Of a stretch of 64,000 nt of DNA, positions 1 to 7,746 are shown one piece after another. The stretch lies in the NCBI RefSeq assembly GCF_026340975.1, contig NZ_JAPEOS010000003.1, positions 1,860,001 to 1,924,000 on the forward strand, in the 5' to 3' direction. Made by a program: the position numbers and the translations under genes. The notes under the pieces were generated by a model. It searched no databases, was not told where the DNA came from, and saw only the letters and a list, made by a program, of their open reading frames with translations. The DNA comes from Streptomyces sp. NBC_01214. GTDB taxonomy: Bacteria; Actinomycetota; Actinomycetes; Streptomycetales; Streptomycetaceae. The first letter of the stretch is position 1. Each line of letters opens with the position of its first letter.

Positions 1-117
1 ACGCTGCCGCTCGGCCAGCAGCTCGGCCTCGTGCCGCGCCTGCACCTGCGTACGACGCTCACCGAGCGCCGCGGCGCCGTCCTTCATGCGACCGAGCCAC
101 GTACGGATTCCGGGCAT
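1..117 (-). CDS. Hypothetical protein, N-terminal part only
   Basis: This is the 5' end of a minus-strand gene that runs off the left edge. The ATG at 117 follows a strong AGGAGG-type ribosome site six bases upstream. The 39 visible residues begin MPGIRTWLGRMKDGAAAL and become a charged, Arg/Glu/Gln/Ala-rich helix that suggests a coiled coil. No family can be assigned from so little sequence. The start is well supported; the function is unknown. Confidence 0.6.
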   Translation of the reverse strand, partial: MPGIRTWLGRMKDGAAALGERRTQVQARHEAELLAERQR

Positions 118-308
118 GCGCGCCCTCCTTCCTCATCAGGCCGGCTGCCCCGGATTCCGGGGATCAGGCCGGTGCGGCCCGACGCGTTTCGGAGAGGGTT
201 CGGACGAACTTCGAACGGAATTCGGGCGTGCGGGGCGCATCAGGCCGGGGAGTGATGCGGAAGCGCTGCATTTCGTCCCTGGGGTGCCCGCCCCGGGAGG
301 GGTACATC

Positions 309-434
309 ATGCGCACCTCGTCCCGCCCGGCCCGGTGGCTGTTGCTCGTCCTCCTCGTGGTCTGGCTGGGTGTCGGAGGGACCCTCGGCTCCTACGCGGG
401 GAAGCTCGGCGAGGTCTCCACCAACAACCGGCCA
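309..434 (+). pseudogene. MMPL/RND transporter, N-terminal fragment
   Basis: ATG at 309 opens a peptide (MRTSSRPARWLLLVLLVVWL, then GVGGTLGSYAGKLGEVSTNN). This matches the cytoplasmic tip, first membrane helix and start of the first periplasmic loop of actinobacterial MMPL lipid or antibiotic exporters. Those proteins exceed 700 residues. Here the similarity stops after about 42 residues and the frame continues into low-complexity sequence. The other eleven or so helices are absent, so this is a truncated remnant. The same frame later contains the separate small ORF at 558. Confidence 0.55.
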
Positions 435-504
435 GGCCGCTCACCGCTCCCGGGTTGTCGAGGGAAATGGAGCCGGACGGCACGAACCGGGGGTTTCGGA
501 GGCC

Positions 505-2061
505 TCATAGCGGCCACATGCACAGGAGGAACGGAGTACGACGGAAGGAGCGCTCCCATGACGACGATGGTCCTGCTGATCGCGCCGATGGCGTTGGCCC
601 TGCTGCTCGTCCACCGCAGGGGCGGGCACGGCGGGCACCGTGCCCGGCACCGGGCGAGCCGGTTCTGACAAGCGTCCCGTGGCCCGACCGTCCGGCGTTA
701 CACGAGAGCGCGAGCGAGGTGAGCGCGGTGTCCATGCGTGCCAAGGGGTGGGCCACTTCCTTCCCCATACACCGAGGAGTGCGCGAAGCCCGCCGGTGGA
801 CCGCGGAACGCCTGGACTCCCTGAAGTGGACGACGTACGCCCCCGACACCGCGCACTCCGTCCTGCTGACGGTGTCGGAGCTCGTCACCAACGCCCACAT
901 CCACGCCCACAGCGGCGCCGGCCTGGTGCTCACCTGGGACGGCAGGTGCCTGCACGTCAGCGTCGCCGACGCGGACCCGGAGCTGCCGGCCCCGCGCGAC
1001 CCCTCGCGCGAGGCGACTTCCGGACGGGGACTCGCCATCATGGACGCCCTCGCCGATGCCTGGGACGCCCATTCCTTCCACGGCGGCAAGACGATCACCG
1101 CCTGCTTCCATCTCCCGGTGACACCCGCCCCGCACACCGCGAGGAGTGACTCAGGACCGCACGCCTGCGAATCCCCCGACGCGTGACGGCCCGTTCCCGC
1201 GCGGTGGCCTGAGATGCGGACGCTCGGTCTTCCGGTCGGTCCGTCCGTGGGCCCGGGCCGACCGGAAGACCCGAGGGCCGGCTTGGGTTCGGTCCCGAAG
1301 ATTTCGGGCTCCAGCCCATTCCCGAGGTGGCTCCGAGGGCGTCCGATGTCCGCCCGCCAGGCTTCGAAGACGAGCGTCGTGGCCGTGACCACGACGAGCC
1401 CGAGGAGCCAGCCCCCGACGACGTCGCTGACCCAGTGCACGCCGAGCGCGACACGGGTGTAGCCGACTCCGAGCACGCTCGTCGCTGCCAGTGCCCAGGG
1501 CAGGGGCCGCCAGACGGGCGGCACCAGCGGGAGTAGGACCAGGAGGAACACCGCACAGGACACCATGGCGGTCATGGCGTGCCCGGAGGGGAAGGAGAAC
1601 CCGGGCGCGTGGGCGACGGGGTCGGGCAGTTGCGGGCGAGCGCGTTCCATCACGTTCTTCGTGAGGAACCCGATGAGGGCGCCGGCCGTCTCGGTGACGG
1701 CGGCCCAGGCCGCCAGGCGCCACGCGCGACGCCTCAGGAGCCACACCACCAAGGCGGCCACCAGAAGCCGCATGGTCACCGGGTCCCACAGTACGTCCGT
1801 GAGGAAGCCCAGGACCCGCACCCGCGCCGGGTCTTCGAGGGCGGCGCTGTGGAGCCGTTCGGCCGTGTCCCGGTCGAGGCGGTGGAGCGGGGGCCACTGG
1901 GATTCGACGAGCATGAGGGCCAGTACGAACGGCACGGTCACAGCGGTCGTCGCCGTCACCGTCAGCAGCAGTCTCGTCCCGAAGGCCGCGTCCGGCCCGG
2001 AACAGCCGGCCAGAAACGCGCGGGCTGCGCGACGTCGGGAGCGAGGCGGGCGCTGTGCCAT
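505..2061 (-). CDS. PAP2-family phosphatase (C-terminal read-through extension)
   Basis: Membrane phosphatase of the PAP2/lipid phosphate phosphatase family, acting on lipid phosphates or pyrophosphates at the outer face. The three catalytic motifs are present: K135-N-V-M-E-R-A-R-P143, PSGH at 158-161, and R203-x5-H209-x3-D213 inside YTRVALGVHWVSD. Several hydrophobic helices lie between them. Family-like sequence ends near residue 262 (about position 1275). The frame then runs another 256 codons without a stop, antisense to the HATPase gene and through a terminator hairpin. That tail is low-complexity and probably not a real domain; the native stop has likely been lost or shifted. Confidence 0.8.
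   Translation of the reverse strand: MAQRPPRSRRRAARAFLAGCSGPDAAFGTRLLLTVTATTAVTVPFVLALMLVESQWPPLHRLDRDTAERLHSAALEDPARVRVLGFLTDVLWDPVTMRLLVAALVVWLLRRRAWRLAAWAAVTETAGALIGFLTKNVMERARPQLPDPVAHAPGFSFPSGHAMTAMVSCAVFLLVLLPLVPPVWRPLPWALAATSVLGVGYTRVALGVHWVSDVVGGWLLGLVVVTATTLVFEAWRADIGRPRSHLGNGLEPEIFGTEPKPALGSSGRPGPTDGPTGRPSVRISGHRAGTGRHASGDSQACGPESLLAVCGAGVTGRWKQAVIVLPPWKEWASQASARASMMASPRPEVASREGSRGAGSSGSASATLTCRHLPSQVSTRPAPLWAWMWALVTSSDTVSRTECAVSGAYVVHFRESRRSAVHRRASRTPRCMGKEVAHPLARMDTALTSLALSCNAGRSGHGTLVRTGSPGAGHGARRARPCGGRAAGPTPSARSAGPSSSWERSFRRTPFLLCMWPL
558..668 (+). CDS. Possible small hydrophobic protein (36 aa)
   Basis: A short ORF with a good ribosome site (GGAAGGAG, six bases before ATG). 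It encodes one hydrophobic stretch (MTTMVLLIAPMALALLLVHR) followed by a His/Arg/Gly-rich tail, consistent with a single-pass membrane micropeptide. It lies antisense to the long extension of the PAP2 reading frame. No family recognised; it could equally be a chance ORF. Confidence 0.3.
   Translation: MTTMVLLIAPMALALLLVHRRGGHGGHRARHRASRF
734..1186 (+). CDS. ATP-binding protein, HATPase_c_2 (RsbW-like serine kinase)
   Basis: Anti-sigma-factor-type serine kinase domain of about 150 residues. The N-box is visible as SELVTNAHIHA and the G1/G2 region as GRGLAIMDALADAW, followed by the closing strand GGKTITACFHLP. Streptomyces encodes dozens of these single-domain GHKL proteins, which phosphorylate STAS anti-anti-sigma factors or bind sigma factors in stress and development. 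In-frame GTGs at 719 and 728 are alternative starts; none has a strong ribosome site. No sigma partner is adjacent. The gene converges on the PAP2 gene with a hairpin between them. Confidence 0.88.
   Translation: MRAKGWATSFPIHRGVREARRWTAERLDSLKWTTYAPDTAHSVLLTVSELVTNAHIHAHSGAGLVLTWDGRCLHVSVADADPELPAPRDPSREATSGRGLAIMDALADAWDAHSFHGGKTITACFHLPVTPAPHTARSDSGPHACESPDA
1226..1271. terminator. Bidirectional terminator hairpin
   Basis: A perfect 14-bp inverted repeat (GGTCTTCCGGTCGG at 1226-1239, its complement at 1258-1271) with an 18-base loop. It sits 40 bases past the stop of the HATPase gene and just beyond where PAP2 homology ends on the other strand, the position expected for a shared terminator of two convergent genes. 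Confidence 0.65.
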
Positions 2062-2113
2062 AGGTAGCGGCCTTCTCCCGGAGTCGTTCGGGCGGCGGGG
2101 CGGGCGGCGGTCG

Positions 2114-2373
2114 TCAGACTCCGGGGTCCCGTGCGACCGGTTCGCGTACGCCGGCTCGTACGGCTTCCAGCTGGGCGGCGAAGGAGAGCCCGAGGAACAG
2201 GGCCAGGGAGGTCAGGTAGGACCACAGCAGCAGCGAGACGAGGGCGCTGAGCGGCCCGTACACGCTGGTGAAGGTACTGCTGGCGCCGACGTACAGGCTC
2301 AACGCCCAGGTCGCTGTGATCCACAGCCCCAGGTAGACGACGGCACCGAATGCGAGCCACGTGTAACCCGGCT
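2114..2373 (-). pseudogene. YihY/BrkB-family membrane protein, C-terminal fragment
   Basis: Reading leftward from about 2373, the frame gives GYTWLAFGAVVYLGLWITA, then SLYVGASSTFTSVYGPLSAL and SLLLWSYLTSLALFLG. These are the last three membrane helices of the YihY (UPF0761) family, including the conserved YG-loop and LLW.YL motif. An in-frame stop (TAG) lies three codons upstream and the preceding 200 or so residues are missing. The break abuts a truncated CHAD gene on the other strand, so this is a rearrangement junction. Confidence 0.7.
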
Positions 2374-2375
2374 AG

Positions 2376-2939
2376 TTGTGGGACGCGCGGGACGGGTCCC
2401 AAGGGCGTCGACGCACCCTCAAGGCCCTTTCCTCGCGCCGCTACCTGCGCCTGCTGGACGCACTACAGCACCTGACCGAGGACCCGCCGCTCCGCACGAA
2501 GGCGGCCGGGAAACCAGAAAGGGTCATGGTCAAAGCGCTCCGCAAGGACTACGGCCGACTGGCCCGGCGGATGGGCCCCGCACTGGACCTCGCCTCCGGA
2601 GCGGAGCGCGGCACGGCGATTCACAACGCCCTCAAGGCGGCCAAGAGACTCCGCTACGCCGCGGAGGCTGCCCGACCTGCCCTGGGAAAGGCCGCCAAGC
2701 GCCTCGGCAAGCGCGCCAAAGCCGTCCAGAGGCTGACCGGAGCTCACCATGACAGAGTCGTGGCCGGCGAAGCGCTGCGAAGCCTGGCGGTGTCCGCGCA
2801 CGCCGCGGGGGAGCCCGGCTTCACCTGGGGCCTGCTCGCCGGTCAGGAGCGGGCCGCCGCCGTCGACTGCGAGCGCAGGCTCCCCGAGACCTGGGCGCGC
2901 GTAGGCCCCGCAGCTCGACGGAAGGCGCTCTACCGCTGA
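2376..2939 (+). pseudogene. CHAD-domain protein, C-terminal fragment
   Basis: The peptide contains the basic helical core of CHAD domains, which bind polyphosphate (RRYLRLLDALQHL, KALRKDYGRLARRM, NALKAAKRLRYAAEAARP, LTGAHHDRVVAGEAL). The conserved Lys/Arg/His positions line the anion-binding channel. Normal proteins are 200-500 residues, often with an N-terminal CYTH domain; here the first CHAD half and any CYTH domain are absent and there is no convincing start. It lies next to PPK2, so a polyphosphate gene neighbourhood may have existed. Confidence 0.7.
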
Positions 2940-2998
2940 CCGGCCCGCTGCTTGAGGCAGGGGCACGGGACAGCCTGCGGACGCGTACTTCGTTCCTG

Positions 2999-4036
2999 TC
3001 ATCGAGGGCTCTGCGTGCCACCGGATGAATCCGCGTCGGTCGAGCGCGCCCGCGCCCGCGCCTCGTGCCGGCCGTGAGGGTGCAGGCCGGGACCCAGGGC
3101 GGGACCGGCAAGCGCGGTGGGGGAGAGGTCGGTGGATTCCTCGCCGACTTCCAGGAGGGTGGCGGCGGCTCCCACGATCAGCGGGTCGGGCTGCCCGACG
3201 GCCGCGGTGTCCTTGCGGTCGTAGTCGATGCGCCACAGCAGGCTGCGGAGCGCTTCCAGCCGGGCTCGCCGCTTGTCGTTGGTTTTGACGACGGTCCATG
3301 GGGCGTGCTCGGTGTCGGTGGCCCGGAACATGTCGACCTTGGCGGTCGTGTACGCGTCCCACAGCCCGAGGGAAGCGATATCCGTGGGCGAGAGCTTCCA
3401 CTGCCGGACCGGGTCGACCTGACGGATCGCGAACCTGGTGCGCTGCTCGGCGCGGGACACGGAGAACCAGAACTTCACCAGGAGGATCCCGTCGGCCACC
3501 AGCATGGCCTCGAAAGCGGGGCACTGGCGCAGGAACAGCTCGTTCTCCGCCGGGGAGCAGAAACCCATCACGCGCTCGACTCCGGCGCGGTTGTACCAGG
3601 AGCGGTCGAAGAAGACGATCTCACCGGCGGTCGGCAGATGGGCGATGTACCGCTGGAAGTACCACTGGCCGGTCTCCCGCTCGGTCGGCTTGTCCAGGGC
3701 GACGATCCGGGCACCACGCGGGTTGAGGCGTTCGGTGAATCGCTGGATCGTGCCGCCCTTCCCGGCGGCGTCCCGCCCTTCGCAGATCACCACCAGCCGG
3801 GCTCCCGTCTCCTTCACCCAGCGCTGGAGCTTCAGGAGTTCGATCTGCAGGACGCGTTTGGTCCGCTCGTACTCACCGCGCCGGACCCTGCGGTCGTAGG
3901 GATAGTTCTCCCGCCAGGTACGGATCGGGTACCCGTCCGCATCGAGCAGCACCGGCTGCTCCGGACGGCGATCATCTACACTCAGCCCCGCCAGCAGGTC
4001 CTCGCCGTCCGGCTGCCGCACTCCGTAGGTGTCCAT
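2999..4036 (-). CDS. ppk2: Polyphosphate kinase 2
   Basis: 345-residue PPK2, a cytoplasmic P-loop enzyme that transfers phosphate between polyphosphate and nucleoside mono- or diphosphates. Walker A is GRDAAGKGG (residues 87-95). The lid/Walker B segment is FFDRSWYNRAGVERVMGF (from about 142). The family signatures QWYFQRYIAHLPTAGEI and FWFSVSRAEQRTRF follow. The last 45 residues are a variable Pro/Ala/Arg-rich tail. The start at 4036 (MDTYGVRQPDGEDLLAG) was chosen because family similarity begins there; the upstream ribosome site is weak. Complete and apparently functional, downstream of a CHAD remnant. Confidence 0.93.
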   Translation of the reverse strand: MDTYGVRQPDGEDLLAGLSVDDRRPEQPVLLDADGYPIRTWRENYPYDRRVRRGEYERTKRVLQIELLKLQRWVKETGARLVVICEGRDAAGKGGTIQRFTERLNPRGARIVALDKPTERETGQWYFQRYIAHLPTAGEIVFFDRSWYNRAGVERVMGFCSPAENELFLRQCPAFEAMLVADGILLVKFWFSVSRAEQRTRFAIRQVDPVRQWKLSPTDIASLGLWDAYTTAKVDMFRATDTEHAPWTVVKTNDKRRARLEALRSLLWRIDYDRKDTAAVGQPDPLIVGAAATLLEVGEESTDLSPTALAGPALGPGLHPHGRHEARARARSTDADSSGGTQSPR

Positions 4037-4214
4037 ACCGGTGCGCCTACCCGGCCGGACTCCCTCACACCGCCTTCCAGGGGGCAGAGCGGCACCGCGC
4101 CCGCAGCGGCGTGCCATCCCGCTGACCCGCGAATTCCGCACGGATGCCTACTGCACCGTCCGGTGGGGCAGACGAGGGGAGAGGTCCCTCCGAGTAGAGC
4201 GCATGCTCCCGGGA

Positions 4215-4440
4215 TCAGGCCGTGGGCGTCGCAGCGTTGAGCAGCGAAAGCAGTCCGGGCAGTCCGCCTTCTGCCAGGGCGCGGCGCTGGCCGTCAGCGG
4301 GGGAGCCTTCCTGTAGGAGCCAATGGATGAGGCCACTGACCTCTCTGAGGTCGCCCGCATCGTCCAGGGCCGAGGTGATGTGGCGCAGCAGCGACCTAAC
4401 GGCTTCCCCGTGAACGAGCCGGGTTTCAGGCGAGAGCTCG
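4215..4440 (-). pseudogene. Carboxylate-amine ligase (GCS2/YbdK-like), C-terminal scrap
   Basis: The minus-strand frame ending at 4215 reads AVRSLLRHITSALDDAGDL, then HWLLQEGSPADGQRRAL and GGLPGLLSLLNAATP. This resembles the terminal helices of YbdK/EgtA-type carboxylate-amine ligases (pattern L..HI.pALeD.GD followed by G..A.rQR..L). Only about 75 codons remain and the HAD remnant begins on the opposite strand at the same place. The assignment rests on a short segment, so confidence is low. Confidence 0.35.
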
Positions 4441-4466
4441 GTTGCTGAGCCTTGCAGGAGGCGGAC

Positions 4467-5060
4467 ATGAACCGCGCCACGCTGTTCGATGTCGACGGCA
4501 CCCTCGATCCACCGCGCGATCGGACTGCCTGGCGATGACCTCCTTGCCCGTTTGCTGGGCGAGCATCGGGATTTGAGCAAGGACGACACGCTCAGCGCCG
4601 CGCACAGCACCCTCTGCGGCACGTAATTCGACCGGCTACCCCCGTTGCACGCGGCGGCGGATCTGCTGCGCGAGCTGGACCGCCGCTCGTGACCTCGGCG
4701 AAGGACGCCGAGCTCGACGCGCTCAGACGGGCCGTCGACGCCGACGACGCCATCACCGCGACGGCGAGCTCCGACGATGTGAGCGAGGGCAAACCAAGGC
4801 CGGAACCGGTGCATCACGCCCTCGGCCTCGCCGATGCCGCCGCCCGTGACTCCGTGTTCGTCGGCGACGCCGTGTGGGACATGCAGGCAGGCTCCCGGGC
4901 CGATGTCGCATGCGTGGGGCTGCTCTGCGGCGGCATTTCGCAGCGTGACCTCGAAGAAGCCGGGGCGCGCGCCGTGTACCGGCACCCCGCCGACCTGCTC
5001 GCGCACATCGACACCAGTCCGTTCACGGACAGGCGCAGACCGCCGGACCACACCGCTTGA
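4467..5060 (+). pseudogene. HAD-superfamily phosphatase, multiply decayed
   Basis: ATG at 4467 with ribosome site CAGGAGG starts MNRATLFDVDGTLD, the HAD nucleophile motif. After a few codons the frame hits a stop and the next recognisable block appears in another frame (DDLLARLLGEHRDLSKDD). That block is cut by an in-frame TAA at about 4624. The C-terminal half is open from 4689: ITATASSDDVSEGKPRPEP (motif III lysine) and DSVFVGDAVWDMQAG (motif IV). At least two internal deletions and two stops separate the pieces, so no functional phosphatase can be made. Confidence 0.8.
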
Positions 5061-5120
5061 GCGATGACCTGCTGGGTAGGCGCAGCGTACGAGAACGACA
5101 CGTACCACAAGGTGAGCCCC

Positions 5121-5319
5121 ATGGAACGATCCACCGAGCCGGAACCCGAGGGCCCCGGGCCCACCCCGATAGGCCCGGATGCGGTCCCCCATGACCCCGG
5201 ATGCGGTTCCCCATGACCCGCACCCCGCCGGCCCCGGGGACAAGCCGCCCCCGGCCGACCCAGCCCCAGAGCAGCTTTCCACTACCGAACCGCCCACGTT
5301 GCCGGAACCTCCCGACTGA
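5121..5319 (+). pseudogene. Small Pro/Glu-rich protein gene broken by a 22-bp tandem duplication
   Basis: ATG at 5121 after AAGGTGAG starts MERSTEPEPEGPGPTPIGPD and stops 31 codons on at TGA. The sequence 5175-5196 is repeated almost exactly at 5197-5218. Removing one copy joins the frame to PHDPHPAGPGDKPPPADPAP and on to LPEPPD at 5319, giving a 58-residue acidic proline-rich protein. Because 22 is not a multiple of three, the duplication causes the frameshift. The protein resembles the disordered small proteins common in Streptomyces; no function known. Confidence 0.5.
5175..5218 (+). repeat. 22-bp tandem duplication
   Basis: Two adjacent copies of a 22-base unit beginning CCGGATGCGGT and ending CCATGACC differ at a single base. 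The duplication lies inside the small ORF at 5121 and shifts its frame. Confidence 0.8.
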
Positions 5320-5476
5320 GCCCATATGAGCTGACCGGGGAAATGAAACCGGGCCCCGTCACCCTTCGTGGTGGTGCGCGAAATCGTCGAGGGAGGGCCC
5401 GGTAGGGATTGTCCCCAGGAGACCGGGGTAGCCGCGTGAGTGCCGCCCAGTGAGGGCTCCAAGTTGGAGGCCAACC

Positions 5477-6019
5477 ATGTCAACCAGCACGCTTATAGCC
5501 ATCGTTGCCATCGCCGCGGTCATCGTGATCGCGCTCGCGGTCGGCTTGTGGATGGCGGCCCGCCGACGTCGTCTCCAGAACAAGTTCGGCCCCGAGTACA
5601 ACCGCACGGTCGAGGCCGAGGGCGGCCGCATGGCCGCCGAACGCGAGCTACGAGCCCGCGAGCAACGCCACGACAAGCTTGAGATCAAGGAGCTCCCTGC
5701 CGAGCGGCGAGACCAGTACGCCGTTGAATGGAGCAGCGTTCAGGAACATTTCGTGGACCGGCCGGAAGGCTCCGTGGAGGAGGCTGACGAACTGGTCGCG
5801 CGACTGATGCGCGAGCGAGGCTATCCCACGGACGACTACCGCGGTCAGCTGCGAGACCTCTCGGTCGAGCACGGCCGGACCCTGGAGCACTACCGGGCTG
5901 CCCACGACGTCAAGGTGCGCAGCACTGATCAGAAGACGACCACCGAGGAACTGCGAGGGGCGATGGTGCACTACCGCGCCCTGTTCGACGACCTGTTGAG
6001 TGATCAAAGGAGCCGGTGA
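5477..6019 (+). CDS. Membrane-anchored protein, paralogue of downstream gene
   Basis: 180 residues. A hydrophobic N-terminus (STLIAIVAIAAVIVIALAVG, residues 4-23) followed by MAARRRR predicts a single membrane anchor with a cytoplasmic body. A charged, Glu/Arg-rich helical linker comes next. The C-terminal domain (WSSVQEHFVDRPEGSVEEAD, then MVHYRALFDDLL) recurs in the next gene. GGAGG lies six bases before ATG 5477. The stop and the next ATG are one base apart, so the two genes form an operon with likely translational coupling. Known only as a conserved actinobacterial hypothetical family. Confidence 0.85.
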   Translation: MSTSTLIAIVAIAAVIVIALAVGLWMAARRRRLQNKFGPEYNRTVEAEGGRMAAERELRAREQRHDKLEIKELPAERRDQYAVEWSSVQEHFVDRPEGSVEEADELVARLMRERGYPTDDYRGQLRDLSVEHGRTLEHYRAAHDVKVRSTDQKTTTEELRGAMVHYRALFDDLLSDQRSR

Positions 6020-6020
6020 C

Positions 6021-6548
6021 ATGCGGAACCACGCGAGCAGTGACGAGCGAGCCGGCGACGCCGGCATCACGACGGAGGACATAGCCCACCCCGTGCCGAC
6101 TCCGGACACCGGCACTAACACCGAATCGGGCGAAGCGGCGGCCGACGGCCGGACGCCGCCCGTGTACCCGGGGGAGGCCACCATGGGCGCGGCCGCCGAG
6201 GAGGGCGAGACCCACGAAGGCGGGGACGAACGCCCGACGGATCGCGAGGCGGGGACCGGCCCGGCGCAGGCAGGCGCCGACGAACCGTTGCTGGGTGCCG
6301 AGGACACCGCGGACTACCACAAGAAATGGAGTGAGATACAGAGCCGGTTCGTCGATGACCCGCAGGACGCGGTCACGTCGGCGGACGCCCTCGTTGCGGA
6401 AGTGATGCAGACCCTCGCCCGCACCTTCTCCGCCCACAAGCAGGGCCTGGAGGAGCAGTGGGGCCAAGGTGAGCAGGTAGCGACCGAAGACCTGCGGCTG
6501 GCGCTGCAGCATTACCGGTCGTTCTTTAACCGCCTCCTGAATACCTGA
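6021..6548 (+). CDS. Soluble paralogue with acidic disordered N-terminus
   Basis: 175 residues. The first 90 or so are Asp/Glu/Gly/Ala/Thr-rich and lack hydrophobic clusters, so they are probably disordered. The last 80 (YHKKWSEIQSRFVDDPQDAV, ADALVAEVMQTLAR, ALQHYRSFFNRLLNT) parallel the C-terminal domain of the preceding gene, in particular W..(V/I)Q..FVD.P..(S/A)V..AD.LVA and HYR..F..LL. The ribosome site CAAAGGAG overlaps the end of that gene. The pair looks like a duplicated stress-type protein in which one copy is membrane-tethered and the other free. Confidence 0.85.
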   Translation: MRNHASSDERAGDAGITTEDIAHPVPTPDTGTNTESGEAAADGRTPPVYPGEATMGAAAEEGETHEGGDERPTDREAGTGPAQAGADEPLLGAEDTADYHKKWSEIQSRFVDDPQDAVTSADALVAEVMQTLARTFSAHKQGLEEQWGQGEQVATEDLRLALQHYRSFFNRLLNT

Positions 6549-6642
6549 CCGACTCCGTAACAGAGCCGTTTCGAGCCGTTCGGAGTGAGCTCGGTGGTAA
6601 GCGCGAGAAGGCGGGCCGGGTTGCGCCGTTCCCCGCCTTCAT

Positions 6643-6921
6643 GCCCAGCCGCGCGCGGCAGGGGCTGCGTGGGGCGAGACTCAGTGGGCCCAGCAGGCGC
6701 CGCGGAAGGCGTGGCTGCTCCGGCCGGGGGACGTGCTGGTCGCTCCCCTACCGCTGAGCAGGGAGTTCCTGCGGTACGTGTACGGCCTGACGGGGGTGAC
6801 CGCAGTCGCTCGGGCGAAGACGGCATCGCTACCTTCGAAGGCAGCGACCACTACAGGTGTCGTCTATCGCTGGGTCGCGCCGTGCCTGCTCGGTTGGTCG
6901 GCTTCCCGTTCCAGCCTTTGA
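6643..6921 (+). pseudogene. Pre-ATP-grasp / peptide-ligase-like remnant
   Basis: The frame gives AAWGETQWAQQAPRKAWLLR followed by PGDVLVAPLPLSREFLRYVY and GLTGV. This resembles the N-terminal pre-ATP-grasp domain of PGM1-type peptide ligases, where a W..R..W....R..WL..pGDv.V.P.p....FL.Yv..L.Gv pattern precedes the ATP-grasp fold. Nothing corresponding to the ATP-grasp body follows and the frame ends at 6921. No ribosome site is visible. Interpreted as a remnant of a natural-product peptide ligase; short similarity, moderate confidence. Confidence 0.4.
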
Positions 6922-7109
6922 GGGTTTCTCTCAGGTCGCGACTGGTGGGGTCTTCCTGGCGGGGGAAGTGGGCTCGTTCGGGGAGTCACGACCTGGTTGG
7001 CGGGGCAGGCGCGCGGCGCGAGGGCACGGATGCGGGTACCCCTGCATAGTCGGACAGGCCCGAGAACGTTCGGCCCCCGCTTCACCGCCCCAGACCAGAG
7101 GAGACAGCC

Positions 7110-7558
7110 ATGTCGCAGGTCAAGGAGTCCATCGAGGTCGACGTGCCGGTCCGTACGGCGTATGACCAGTGGACGCAGTTCGAGTCGTTCCCGCAGTTCA
7201 TGGACGGGGTGGAGCGGATCGAGCAGCGCACGGACACGCTCACGCACTGGGTGACGAGGATCAGCGGTGTCGAGCGGGAGTTCCACGCGGAGATCACGGA
7301 GCAGATAACGGACACCAAGGTGGCGTGGGTGACCGTCGGAGGCGAGAGCGAGCAGTCCGGCCTGGTGACCTTCGAGCCATCGATCCCACCCATACGCAGG
7401 TCACGCTGATGATGGACTTCGACCCCGAGGGGATGGCGGAGAACGTCGGCGACAAGCGCGGCTTCGTCGACCGGCAGGTCAAGGGCGACCTGAGGCGCTT
7501 CAAGCACTCCATCGAAGACCGTGGCTCGGCCACCGGACAGTGGCGAGGCCAGGTCTGA
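7110..7558 (+). pseudogene. SRPBCC-family (polyketide cyclase-like) protein, single frameshift
   Basis: Starts MSQVKESIEVDVPVRTAYDQ after AGGAGAC. The domain runs through QWTQFESFPQFMDGVERIEQ and the strand region to GLVTFEP, then the frame is lost and stops at 7409. One base added near 7375 restores IDPTHTQVTLMMDFDPEGMA to the natural end ATGQWRGQV at 7558. Intact relatives of about 150 residues are abundant stress-type SRPBCC proteins in Streptomyces and bind hydrophobic ligands. A lost G after a CC run is the minimal lesion; a sequencing error cannot be excluded. Confidence 0.8.
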
Positions 7559-7746
7559 CCCGGAGCCCGAGACCGCCGCCCCGCAAGGCCGCGCGCCGGG
7601 TAAGGAATGCGCGGCAGCCGCCGAAGGGTGCAGCGGGGATTCCTAGATCCGAAACTCGCGCGCGCCGGCAGAGGCGTCCGCGGGGACGAGCGTCCCTGGC
7701 GGAGTCAGCACCACCTCAATCCCCACTCCGGGACGGCACCGGGCCG

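Noticed and set aside
3065..4240. 391-codon plus-strand open frame opposite ppk2
   Set aside because: Antisense shadow; PPK2 motifs on the minus strand are unambiguous.
4215..5483. 422-codon minus-strand ORF
   Set aside because: Only its last 75 codons look like protein; the rest is antisense to the HAD and small-ORF remnants.
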